From contig NZ_NEVJ01000002.1 in the NCBI RefSeq assembly GCF_002261425.1, positions 930,001 to 994,000 on the forward strand: a stretch of DNA of 64,000 nt. The letters are read 5' to 3'. Position 1 is the first letter of the stretch; each line of letters starts with the position of its first letter. The position numbers and the translations under genes are program-made. This DNA is from Bordetella genomosp. 9. Its GTDB lineage: Bacteria > Pseudomonadota > Gammaproteobacteria > Burkholderiales > Burkholderiaceae_B. The notes below the pieces were generated by a model, which saw only the letters and a list, made by a program, of their open reading frames with translations, made no database searches and was not told where the DNA came from. Below, piece after piece: positions 9,150 through 17,223 of this stretch.

Positions 9150-9286
9150 TGTTTACTCCCCTTGAAAGTGGTCCTGGCGTGGCGTGGGCAACGCCTGTTC
9201 GTTCGAACGTTCTGTTCAGAAGAACTGTATTCTGCGGAACGGTACGCTACAATGTCAACTAGGACATGCACTAAATCGAGCAAAAA
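9150..9286. promoter_or_regulatory. Divergent promoter region between bug gene and iclR, with inverted repeats
   Basis: The 137-base gap holds GTTCGAAC (9201-9208, perfect palindrome), then GTTCT-N7-AGAAC (9209-9225) and TTC-N4-GAA (9230-9239). The word ACGTTCTGTT (9207-9216) recurs inverted upstream of nicD. These are plausible operators for the IclR protein encoded at 9287. Core promoter elements cannot be fixed by eye. Confidence 0.5.
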
Positions 9287-10054
9287 ATGTCGGAAGAACC
9301 GGAAAGCGACACCAAGGCCGGTGGCGTCGCCGCGGTGGAACGAGCGATCGCCATACTCAACGCCTTCCGCGCGGGGGACAGCTCCCTGACGCTGAACGAG
9401 CTCGCGCGTCGGACCAAGATGTACAAGAGCACCATCCTGCGGCTGCTGACCACGCTGGTCCAGGAGCACTGCATCGTGCGCCTGGACGACGGCAGCTATC
9501 AGCTGGGCTCGATGCTCTTGCATTGGGGCGGGCTCTATCAGTCGGCCTTGCGCCTGGACGACCACGTGCCGCCCATCCTGCGTCGCCTGGTGCAGGAAAC
9601 GGAAGAGGGCGCTTCGTTCTTCACGCGCGAAGGCAATCACCGCGTGTGCCTGTTCCGCGTCGACTCGCCGCGCTCCATCCGCGATCACATCCGCACCGGC
9701 GACCTGGTGCCGCTCGACAAGGGCGCGGCCGGGCGCGTGCTGACTGCCTTCGATCCGACGATGACGCCGCCGTCCAGGACGCCTGAGCAGCCTTACATCA
9801 TCACGGTCGGCGAACGCGAGCCCGATATCGCCGCCATCGCGGCGCCTGTATTCGGCCCGCAGAAGAACTTGCGCGGCGCGCTGGCCCTGTCCGGTCCGGC
9901 GGCGCGGTTCTCGGTCGAGCTGCTGCCGTCCATGTCCGCCCGCCTGTTGGCGGCAGCCGCCGACCTGACGCGCCGGTTGGGCGGGGATGCATCGATCTTC
10001 GATAGCTGGCAGGCCAAGAGCCGGCCTGCCGCGTTGGGAGAAACCGCCAGTTGA
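9287..10054 (+). CDS. IclR-family transcriptional regulator
   Basis: A 255-residue regulator with an N-terminal winged helix-turn-helix (AVERAIAILNAFRAGDSSLTLNELARRTKMYKSTILRLLTTL, about residues 15-57) and a C-terminal IclR effector domain (GSMLLHWGGLYQSAL through PVFGPQKNLRGALALSGP). It is divergent from the Bug-hydroxylase operon and convergent with nicX, so it is the likely local regulator of the pyridine locus. Pseudomonas nic genes are instead controlled by a MarR protein (NicR). The ribosome site is weak. The effector is unknown. Confidence 0.85.
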   Translation: MSEEPESDTKAGGVAAVERAIAILNAFRAGDSSLTLNELARRTKMYKSTILRLLTTLVQEHCIVRLDDGSYQLGSMLLHWGGLYQSALRLDDHVPPILRRLVQETEEGASFFTREGNHRVCLFRVDSPRSIRDHIRTGDLVPLDKGAAGRVLTAFDPTMTPPSRTPEQPYIITVGEREPDIAAIAAPVFGPQKNLRGALALSGPAARFSVELLPSMSARLLAAAADLTRRLGGDASIFDSWQAKSRPAALGETAS

Positions 10055-10118
10055 TCGCGCGCGCCATGCGTGGCGCGCGGTGTTTGGCGTTGTCTTGCGA
10101 TGTCGTTTCCGCGTAGCG

Positions 10119-11162
10119 TCAAGCGTGACGCTCAACCCGCATCTCAGGATGAACGACTTCGCCATCCTGCAGAATCTGCGTATCGTCCAGCCAAAGACTG
10201 CACTGCCGCATCGGCAGATCCAGATGGCAAGCCGTATCGTTATCCCCGCCCACTTCCAGGTTGGGCCCGAGCGAAAACAGCACATTCCCATAGAACGCCA
10301 GCGCATTCATCACATGCTCGGTCGGCAGCTGCCGCGTCACGGCGAACTGATACCACCGCGCGTTCTCGTTCAGCCCCCAGCCGATATGGGAGATCGCATA
10401 AGCCCGATCATCGTGGAAGCTCTTGATGTAGCTGTCGATCAGCTGCGCATCCATCCCTGACCCGGATATGTCGGTGACATAGCCATTCTTGATCTTCAGC
10501 GTCACCGCCGATTCCACGTACTTCTTGAACGCGCAGAGCACATCGCCCGGTTGCAGCACCACCGTGCCGTTCACCCCGCCATCATTCCCCTGCGTGAACG
10601 AAAATCCAGAAGGAAAGTGATCCCAGCGCCCGGGCTCGTAGGTATACCCGTACTCGGAAATCACCGGATACTGGCCTAGTTCGTAGGTCACGTCAGTGCC
10701 AGCCGCAGAGGTAAACCGCAGCTGCTTCGCCTTCTCCATAATCTGCTTCGCATACTCCACCCGCCGCCGCAGGTCTTCCGTCGGGAACATCTGCTTAAGC
10801 ACATGGAACGGCTCCATCACCCGAAGGATCCGCACCCCCGCCGCCTGAATCTCCGCCTGTTCCCGCGAAAACAGCAGGCCCACCATATCGACCACCATGT
10901 CGGCGGACTTCAGCGTCTTCATCGCCAGCTCATTGCCCACCAGGGGATGGCGACCCTGCACCCCCACGGCATTCTGCTGCTCGCGGCGCACGTTCAGGTT
11001 AAAGGCCTTTGCGCCCAGCCGCTGCGCGGCGGCCATTAAGGCATAGGCGTTGTCCTGCCATTCATCCTCGGCCGTCAACACGATCACCGTCTCGCCGGTC
11101 TTCACGCGGCACAGCGATAGTTCCTTGGTGAAGAGCTCCAGTACTTCCGCATCGAGTTTCAA
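10119..11162 (-). CDS. nicX: 2,5-dihydroxypyridine 5,6-dioxygenase
   Basis: A 347-residue protein matching the NicX family by several long blocks: LGQYPVISEYGYTYEPGRWDH, AISHIGWGLNENARW, AFYGNVLFSLGPNLEVGG and the C-terminal CHLDLPMR. The iron ligands known in Pseudomonas NicX (two His and one Asp) correspond to His259, His313 and Asp315. The enzyme opens the ring of 2,5-dihydroxypyridine to N-formylmaleamate in the cytoplasm. It lies 33 bases downstream of nicD in the same orientation, which carries out the next step. Recognition is from memory of the family, not a search. Confidence 0.9.
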   Translation of the reverse strand: MKLDAEVLELFTKELSLCRVKTGETVIVLTAEDEWQDNAYALMAAAQRLGAKAFNLNVRREQQNAVGVQGRHPLVGNELAMKTLKSADMVVDMVGLLFSREQAEIQAAGVRILRVMEPFHVLKQMFPTEDLRRRVEYAKQIMEKAKQLRFTSAAGTDVTYELGQYPVISEYGYTYEPGRWDHFPSGFSFTQGNDGGVNGTVVLQPGDVLCAFKKYVESAVTLKIKNGYVTDISGSGMDAQLIDSYIKSFHDDRAYAISHIGWGLNENARWYQFAVTRQLPTEHVMNALAFYGNVLFSLGPNLEVGGDNDTACHLDLPMRQCSLWLDDTQILQDGEVVHPEMRVERHA

Positions 11163-11195
11163 TCGCGGTCCCCTCTATGTTTGGAAAGTGTGCGG

Positions 11196-12011
11196 CTAGC
11201 GATGCCTGGACAGAATGCCGGCCAGCGCTTGTTTGAATGCGTCGAAGTTCTCGGCCTGCATCTGGTGGCCGACGCCGGGCAGGCGGACGGCGTGCAGATC
11301 GTTGCGTAGCTGCTTCATCTCGGCGATGTCCTCGTCAGATACCACGCCGCCTTCACCGGCGCAAAGCAAGGAAACGGGCTCCTTGGTCTTCGCCAGATCC
11401 GCGAAGATATCCTGGTCATGGAAGTCGTCGTAGGCCACGTGCACCGCGCGTTCATCGCAGGTGGATAGCCATTCGGCGCGCAGCCGCTGCAAGTCTTCCG
11501 GCCATGGGGCGGCTTTGCTCCGTTGTATCGCTTCCAGCGCTTCGCCGCGATGCGCGGCTTTAAGGAGATCGACGGTCCGGGCCTTCGGCACGGGGTAGGG
11601 GCGACGGTCGGGTCCGCTAGTGGGCGGATCAATCAGCACCAGGCCGCCGAAGATGTCCGGCTCGTTCCCCGTCGCACTTGCCGCCACACGTAGCGCGATC
11701 CGGCCTCCCATGGAGTGCCCAAGCATGATGGGATGCTGGAGTTTGCGGGTCTGGATAAAGGCAATCACGTCCCGCGAGCAGGCGTCCACGCCATAGTCCA
11801 GGTGCGGGCCCGCCTCGCTGAGCCCCCGACCACGGACGTCGAGAACATAGCAGTCATGCCGTTCAGCCAACCAAGCGCCCACGTGGCTCCATAGGATTGC
11901 GGGGCTGACGATGCCAGGGATGATCAACAGCGTCGGGCCATCGCCCGGAAAGTGCAGGTAGTGCTGCCGGATTCCGTTCGCCTGAACGTGCGCGCCTAGT
12001 CCGTGAGTCAC
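11196..12011 (-). CDS. nicD: N-formylmaleamate deformylase (alpha/beta hydrolase)
   Basis: A 271-residue alpha/beta hydrolase with the nucleophile elbow GHSMGG (Ser100), the oxyanion region IPGIVSPAILW, YVLDVRGRGLSEAGPHLDYG and a C-terminal catalytic His in GVGHQM. These blocks resemble Pseudomonas NicD, which hydrolyses N-formylmaleamate to maleamate and formate. I chose a GTG at 12011 because AGGAAG lies just before it and the resulting N-terminus (ANGIRQHYLHF at residues 11-21) has the family length. The frame is open to 12080, but the extra residues look non-coding. It is first in the nicD-nicX unit. Confidence 0.85.
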   Translation of the reverse strand: MTHGLGAHVQANGIRQHYLHFPGDGPTLLIIPGIVSPAILWSHVGAWLAERHDCYVLDVRGRGLSEAGPHLDYGVDACSRDVIAFIQTRKLQHPIMLGHSMGGRIALRVAASATGNEPDIFGGLVLIDPPTSGPDRRPYPVPKARTVDLLKAAHRGEALEAIQRSKAAPWPEDLQRLRAEWLSTCDERAVHVAYDDFHDQDIFADLAKTKEPVSLLCAGEGGVVSDEDIAEMKQLRNDLHAVRLPGVGHQMQAENFDAFKQALAGILSRHR

Positions 12012-12301
12012 AAATCTTCCTGGGCAGCTGTGGCTGCAAGCTGTGTAGGGCCGTGCGTGGCTGCAAGCATCGCGCACCACTCATCATGCGTTTCGTCAAA
12101 CAGAACGTAATTCTATCAAGCAGAAAGCGGCTGTCAAGGTGTTAGGCCGTTGCGTATACGCCCCATTTCCTTTTGAAAAATAGCTCTAGCGTGGGAGCGA
12201 GCATTGAGCATCCGTATCCTCTTGCATAGGATGTGAACAAATGTCGCAGTAAGTATGGAAAGGTCAGGGCGGGCGGATCCACTCAACTATCGAGGACAGC
12301 A
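12012..12301. promoter_or_regulatory. Divergent intergenic region between nicD and the defence island
   Basis: This gap of about 290 bases must carry the nicDX promoter (minus) and that of the island genes (plus). AACAGAACGT at 12099-12108 is the exact inverse of ACGTTCTGTT found upstream of the hydroxylase operon, and AGAA-N5-TTCT at 12102-12114 forms a small inverted repeat. No RNA gene or integrase attachment repeat was seen. Base composition becomes visibly less GC-rich from here rightward. Confidence 0.4.
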
Positions 12302-12784
12302 GTGATTTATCAGTGCGGCGGTTGCGGCAAAACGACCTTCGAGACGACGTGCACTGCATGCGCGCCGGCTCGGCCCGCTGCTGATGCATCCACCTCAGCG
12401 CCACCGCAGCTCACTCCGCTCGATCCCTCCTTCTACTCCGAATTCCAGTATCAGTCCAAGGGCTTCATCATGGACTTCTTCGGGAAGAAGAAAGAGCAAG
12501 CCCAACTCAATAATCTGCTGAATAGCGTATTGAGAAAGTATGCCGAGCTGAAGACCCCGTACTTCACCAGCTTCATCCACAGCATCTCTAGCCACACCGC
12601 CGAAATCGACGACGCCACCCGGCCACGGCCCACGATGGATGGTGCATATTCAGATCGCGAGCGATTTAGGGAAGCGCTGCTCCGCAGAGGCTTCAGCGAG
12701 CTGTGGGGCCTTCTTGCTTTGCTCGACGAGTTGCGCCTGGACCCGGCTTTCAAAGCAGAAATTCTAACCATAGTTATCGCGTGA
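12302..12784 (+). CDS. Small zinc-ribbon protein at head of putative defence operon (unknown function)
   Basis: A 160-residue protein I do not recognise. The start GTG at 12302 is chosen over an upstream in-frame GTG (12233) because GAGG lies six bases before it and the protein then begins at once with a zinc-ribbon-like CGGCG...CTAC pair of CxxC motifs (residues 5-20). A Pro/Ala-rich linker follows, then a helical domain with FMDFFGKKK-like and ERFREALLRRGF segments. It ends nine bases before the ATPase start, so the two are translationally linked. It may be a regulator or adaptor for the ATPase/nuclease pair (inference). Confidence 0.65.
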   Translation: MIYQCGGCGKTTFETTCTACAPARPAADASTSAPPQLTPLDPSFYSEFQYQSKGFIMDFFGKKKEQAQLNNLLNSVLRKYAELKTPYFTSFIHSISSHTAEIDDATRPRPTMDGAYSDRERFREALLRRGFSELWGLLALLDELRLDPAFKAEILTIVIA

Positions 12785-12793
12785 GGGATTGCG

Positions 12794-15373
12794 ATGGGTG
12801 CCATCCATGATGAAGTACGAGCGTGGTTGCATCGGCAAGCCGACTGGATACAGGAGGCTGCGGACCGACTGCTAAAGAAAGGGAGATTAGACCGCAGCGA
12901 TATCGCCGATTTGCATGCACTTATCAAAACAGAGGCAGGCCGAGTAGTTACGAAGACGCGCCCATTTCATGAGCTACTCAAGGACGTAACCGCTGGGTCA
13001 GATGTGCGCCTGCGCAGCATCAGCCAAGTGAAGGGTATCGAGAACCTGTCTCCCGCGCATCCGTTGTTGTTTGGAGACGGAAACTTAACTGTGGTGTACG
13101 GCCATAACGGCTCAGGAAAGTCAGGCTATACGAGGCTACTTAAAAGGGCATCAGGCAAGCCTCGGGCGCAGTTGCTATACGCGAATGTTTTTGAAGCGGT
13201 GCCAGCGGAACAAAAGTGTCAAATCGAGTACTCCAGCCAAGGCAAGCTGGAGTCCTCAGAATGGCATGCTGACGGAGCACCGATCGATGCGCTGATTTCG
13301 TTGGATGTCTTTGACAGTGATGAAGCTGCGTTCTATCTTCGCAGCGAAAGTAGCGCGTCTTATACGCCGCCGCTTGTCGCAATGTTCGTCGCGCTAGCCG
13401 CGGCGTGCGACGATGTGAAGCGGCTTCTCGAAGAGGATCAAGATCGAGACGTTTCGGCCCTGCCTGCGGCCCCGGCAGAGTATGCAGGATCGGCGGCAAT
13501 ACTGAGCTACAACAGCCTGAAGCCCACGCTCGACGCGAAAGCTCTGGACGCCATTGTCCGTTGGTCGGATGACGACGCCGCGCAACTGCGCAGTCTGGGA
13601 GAAAGGTTAAATGCCTCAGATCCTGCTGGTTTGGCTCAGGCTAAGCGAAACGCCGAACTCGCAACCCGTCGCATCGTCGATAAAATATTTCAAGCTGGCG
13701 TAGCCTACAACGTCGACGCGCTGGCGGCAATCCGAGGTCTGCGGCAGAGTGCCGATATCGCCAGAAGAGCTGCCGTTGATGCGGCCCGGGTTAATTCGGC
13801 CAAGCTGGATGGGGTTGGTGAAGATTCATGGCGCGCGCTGTGGCGAGCTGCGCGCGCCTACTCTCAATTGCCATATCCCGATCGGGATTTCCCCGTTACG
13901 GAAGACGCGCGGTGTGTGCTTTGCCATCAACCATTGGATGAAGAGGCTGCGCACCGCCTTCAAGAGTTTGAAGCTTTTGTCCAAGGTGCTGTTGAAGCGG
14001 CGGCCGAGCGGGCAGAAACATCGTACCAAGGCGCCCTAAATGCCTTGCCAGAGCCCGCGCAAGTTGAATTTTATCGTGCTCAACTTCAATCCGCCGGTCT
14101 CACAGATCCAGGTTGGGATGCGTACTTAGATGCTTACTGGAAGGCCATTGCGGTGACCCGGCAAGCATTAATTGCACACGAGCTAACGGAGGCTGCGCAA
14201 CCCGCCCCAGATAGTCAAGATGCGTGCGCCAAGCTCACATTTTTTGCAAAAAAACTTGAGGCGGAAGCGTTGCAGTTGGATAAGGACGCAAAAGACTTTG
14301 ATCGGGGCCTAGCGAAGCGGCAGAAGACGGCCTTGGAAGGGAAGTTTTGGGTTTGTCAACAGGCAGAAGCGGTGCGTAATGAAATATCTCGATTAAAGCG
14401 AGTGGACGCTTTGGATAAACTAAAGGCGTTTGCAAGTTCGCGGCCGGTGACCGCGCAGGCCGGCGTCGTAGCAGAACAGGCCATTACCCAGGCGTACGTT
14501 GCGAGATTCAATGCAGAACTGAATAAGCTCGGTGCAGGCCGAATCCAAGTGGAGCTTGTGAAGTCCAAGATGGAGAAAGGCAGTGCAAAGCACCGCCTTC
14601 AGTTGAAGTCAGCTAAGGGGAAACAGCCGCTCGAGCAAGTTCTAAGCGAGGGTGAACGTCGCATCATTGCCCTGGCAGCATTTCTAGCCGATGTAGGTGA
14701 AAAGCCAACTCCTGCTCCATTCATTTTCGATGATCCGATCTCCTCGCTAGATCATGACTACGAGTGGGCTGTAGCGAAACGGCTGGGAGAGTTGGCCAAG
14801 ACTCGCCAAGTCATTGTCTTTACACATCGCTTGTCCTTCTACGGTGCGATGGAGGACGTTGCTAAAAAAGTCGGCGAACCCGTGAAGGGGAAGGGCTTCT
14901 TCCAGACCTGCATTGAAACCTATGCTGGCAAGGCGGGGCAGCCGGCGCATCAAGCGACCTGGAACGCCAATACTACGGCTGCAAACAATTTGCTGATCGA
15001 ACGGCTGAACGCTGCAGCGCGCGCCGGACAAGAGGGTGGCGGAAACGAGTATCGAGTGCGGGCGCAAGGTATTTGCAGCGATTTCCGTAAGTTGCTTGAA
15101 CGCACAGTCGAAGATGATCTTATTTATGCCATAGTGAAAAGACATAGACGCAGCGTCACCACGGAAAATAAGCTGGCGGCGCTCCCTATTATCGAGGCGG
15201 CAGACTGCGATCTGATCGACCGCCTCATGACGAAATATTCCTTCTATGAGCATAGTCAGTCAGACGAGGTTCCAGTGCCAATACCGGAAGAAAAAGAGTT
15301 GCGCGCAGATCTGGAGGAATTGAGGCTATGGCGAAAGGGATTTGTGGAGCGACGTAAAGCAGTTCTAGCATAA
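12794..15373 (+). CDS. SMC/RloC-like AAA ATPase with zinc-hook-like CxxC
   Basis: An 859-residue ATPase of the AAA_13/SMC-like class. Walker A is GHNGSGKS (residues 103-110), a signature-like LSEGERR is near residue 617, Walker B is FIFDDPISSLDHD (about 642-654), and a switch His follows in VFTHRLSFYG. Between the ATPase halves lies a long coiled-coil-like stretch broken by CVLC (Cys374, Cys377), as in Rad50/RloC zinc hooks. The C-terminus has a conserved-looking KYSFYEHSQSDEVPVPIPEE block. Relatives include anticodon nucleases (PrrC, RloC) and ATPase partners in phage defence. It is probably the sensor/motor of a defence system with its two neighbours. No nuclease motif was identified with confidence. 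Confidence 0.75.
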   Translation: MGAIHDEVRAWLHRQADWIQEAADRLLKKGRLDRSDIADLHALIKTEAGRVVTKTRPFHELLKDVTAGSDVRLRSISQVKGIENLSPAHPLLFGDGNLTVVYGHNGSGKSGYTRLLKRASGKPRAQLLYANVFEAVPAEQKCQIEYSSQGKLESSEWHADGAPIDALISLDVFDSDEAAFYLRSESSASYTPPLVAMFVALAAACDDVKRLLEEDQDRDVSALPAAPAEYAGSAAILSYNSLKPTLDAKALDAIVRWSDDDAAQLRSLGERLNASDPAGLAQAKRNAELATRRIVDKIFQAGVAYNVDALAAIRGLRQSADIARRAAVDAARVNSAKLDGVGEDSWRALWRAARAYSQLPYPDRDFPVTEDARCVLCHQPLDEEAAHRLQEFEAFVQGAVEAAAERAETSYQGALNALPEPAQVEFYRAQLQSAGLTDPGWDAYLDAYWKAIAVTRQALIAHELTEAAQPAPDSQDACAKLTFFAKKLEAEALQLDKDAKDFDRGLAKRQKTALEGKFWVCQQAEAVRNEISRLKRVDALDKLKAFASSRPVTAQAGVVAEQAITQAYVARFNAELNKLGAGRIQVELVKSKMEKGSAKHRLQLKSAKGKQPLEQVLSEGERRIIALAAFLADVGEKPTPAPFIFDDPISSLDHDYEWAVAKRLGELAKTRQVIVFTHRLSFYGAMEDVAKKVGEPVKGKGFFQTCIETYAGKAGQPAHQATWNANTTAANNLLIERLNAAARAGQEGGGNEYRVRAQGICSDFRKLLERTVEDDLIYAIVKRHRRSVTTENKLAALPIIEAADCDLIDRLMTKYSFYEHSQSDEVPVPIPEEKELRADLEELRLWRKGFVERRKAVLA

Positions 15374-15536
15374 TCGCAGTGCATAGTTCCTTTGTCATGC
15401 TCGTGTGCACCCGTCCCGTCAGCGATGCACAGCGGGATGCGCAGATATACCGAGAAATCTACATATTCTCTGGCCTATGGGTGCTTGGGTTGCCCGAATT
15501 TGTGAATCAGCCTTCCGGAGCGCTAGTTTGGTCGAA

Positions 15537-16805
15537 ATGCAGAACGTCACGGCACTAATCAATACATTCCAATCCCGATATCACGCGGAAGAAAAGGACC
15601 GGGTTTGGGAACGGCTCAGCCACAAGATCCGTACTTTTTGGCAAGAGCGCGTCTTGCCTAATACTCACGATGCGCTGAGCGACGCGGAATGCGACGAGAT
15701 TATCCGTATACTAGATCGTAACGGCAAAGGCAATACGAAGAGCGACGAAGCCGTCGCCCGGGTCATGGTGCCTCAGGGCGCATGGCGCCGCATGTTCAAT
15801 GAGCTCCATTCCAATTCGGCGCTCGGCCAACTCGTTCATGCCGTTCTAAGCGAAACAGACGATAGAAGAAAAGCTGCGCTCATTGACGACCTCTACCGCA
15901 AAAACGAAGGCCAGAGAAACAATCTCACCGGTCCAAGTGGCAATACCATTGGCGCGTTTCTGGCTGCCTATGATCCAGTAAACAATCTCTCCATCATTTC
16001 GCTTAAGGACCGCCGGGCTATCATTGAGTTTTTGGGTCTGTCTACCCCATTCGATTGGGCTGCGTCCTCCATCGGGACTCGTATCGTCGAAACCAACAAA
16101 ATTATCCTTCAAGGCATGCGTCGCCTGGGGCTATTGGGTAGTGCTCGTACAATTGGAGTCTTCTTTTATTCGCCTGACGTGAAAGCACTCTGGAAAGGTG
16201 AAGATACGGTCAAGCGCACCGATAAAACCGCCGTTAGCGTTGTCGTGCCGACAGCCCCTGATGAGGAAGAAGAGGTCAACGCGGACACCATTCGCGAGTC
16301 GATGCAGATACAAGGTCTTGTCGCAAGAATAGGTGAGACGATGGGGTTCAGGATCTGGCTCCCAAGAGCTGACCGCGGCCGAGTATTGAAGGTTTGGCAG
16401 CCGGAGCCAGACGTGTTACTCGACGACCTGCCGCTCAACTACGATAGCAGCACGATGAAGACAGTCGAACAGATCGACGTGCTGTGGCTCCGCAAACGTT
16501 CTATCGTTCGGGCCTTCGAGGTCGAACATACGACCTCCGTATACTCCGGGCTGTTACGAATGGCTGATCTGGTTGCCTTGCAGCCGAATATCTCGCTCAA
16601 GCTTCACATTGTGGCGCCGATCGAAAAACGGGAGAAGGTGCTCCAAGAGATCATGCGGCCAGTTTTTTCGCTATTGGAGGGACGTGCATTAAAAGAAATG
16701 TGTACGTATCTATCCTACGACCACATCAAGAACATTGGGGAGTTGAGGCATTTGGGAAGAATGTCGGATGAGGTTATTGAGGACTACGAAGAGATTGCGG
16801 AGTGA
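15537..16805 (+). CDS. PD-(D/E)XK-like nuclease, probable effector of the ATPase operon
   Basis: A 422-residue protein from the ATG at 15537; an open frame exists from 15405, but the extra 44 residues look like translated spacer, so the start is uncertain. The C-terminal part has a nuclease-like core: Asp314 (QIDVLWLRKR), then Glu328-Val-Glu330 (RAFEVEHTTSVYSG), a D...ExE variant of the PD-(D/E)XK fold. The N-terminal half is helical and charged (FQSRYHAEEKDRVWERL). It follows the ATPase after about 160 bases on the same strand. An effector that cuts nucleic acid is the natural guess, unproven. Confidence 0.6.
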   Translation: MQNVTALINTFQSRYHAEEKDRVWERLSHKIRTFWQERVLPNTHDALSDAECDEIIRILDRNGKGNTKSDEAVARVMVPQGAWRRMFNELHSNSALGQLVHAVLSETDDRRKAALIDDLYRKNEGQRNNLTGPSGNTIGAFLAAYDPVNNLSIISLKDRRAIIEFLGLSTPFDWAASSIGTRIVETNKIILQGMRRLGLLGSARTIGVFFYSPDVKALWKGEDTVKRTDKTAVSVVVPTAPDEEEEVNADTIRESMQIQGLVARIGETMGFRIWLPRADRGRVLKVWQPEPDVLLDDLPLNYDSSTMKTVEQIDVLWLRKRSIVRAFEVEHTTSVYSGLLRMADLVALQPNISLKLHIVAPIEKREKVLQEIMRPVFSLLEGRALKEMCTYLSYDHIKNIGELRHLGRMSDEVIEDYEEIAE

Positions 16806-16829
16806 TGAGGCGGCACTACGCCTGTGAGC

Positions 16830-17010
16830 ACCCCTGTCAAGTGGGCAACGGCCGATAGAGGTCCGGAGCATGGGTTAGCCGGGGCATGTACTGCACCGGC
16901 GAGCCGCCACCCAGCGTTTCATGGGGGCGGTAATGGACGAGCCCAGCTCGGCGTGCCTCACCGTAAGGCAATGCGCTCCTCGGTGTACTTCGATCTCTTC
17001 ATGGCTCAGA
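16830..17010 (-). mobile_element. IS3-family remnant with internal deletion
   Basis: On the minus strand, an ATG near 17001 opens MKRSKYTEERIALR and stops; this matches the start of IS3-family OrfA. About 15 bases later another frame reads GLVHYRPHETLGGGSP-like and ends at a stop near 16837; this matches the C-terminus of the IS3 OrfB (DDE transposase). The roughly 1 kb that should separate them is missing. So the two ends of an IS are joined, leaving a non-autonomous relic. Exact terminal repeats could not be fixed by eye. Confidence 0.6.
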
Positions 17011-17190
17011 CCCTATTACATCGTGAAGTTGCGACGGGTTCTCTCATTCAAAACTGGACTAAAAACCGAGGTGGGGTCCTTCCTGGAAGAGGCGTGGAAT
17101 TAATTGCATGGGCCCTAAAGTTTCAGCTGTAACAGCCGTTCATAGGATATGTTTGCTTGAAGTGTTCGCGCAACCTACAAGCATTAAAGA

Positions 17191-17223
17191 TGTTTTATTT
17201 CAAAACTTTTAGTATACACTCGC
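17191..17223 (+). promoter_or_regulatory. Possible leaderless promoter of the TIR gene
   Basis: TATACA (17213-17218) or the overlapping TAGTAT (17210-17215) ends only a few bases before the ATG at 17224, and no Shine-Dalgarno sequence is seen. A weak -35 (TGTTTT, 17191-17196) fits the spacing. Transcription would then start at or next to the start codon, giving a leaderless mRNA. Confidence 0.35.

Noticed and set aside
9150..9286. tRNA or small RNA gene in the gap
   Set aside because: Inverted repeats are too short for a tRNA and fit operators better; no tRNA was seen in any gap of the window.
12794..15373. Assignment of the ATPase as RloC or PrrC anticodon nuclease
   Set aside because: ATPase and hook motifs fit, but I could not locate the Arg/Glu/His nuclease triad, so only likeness is claimed.
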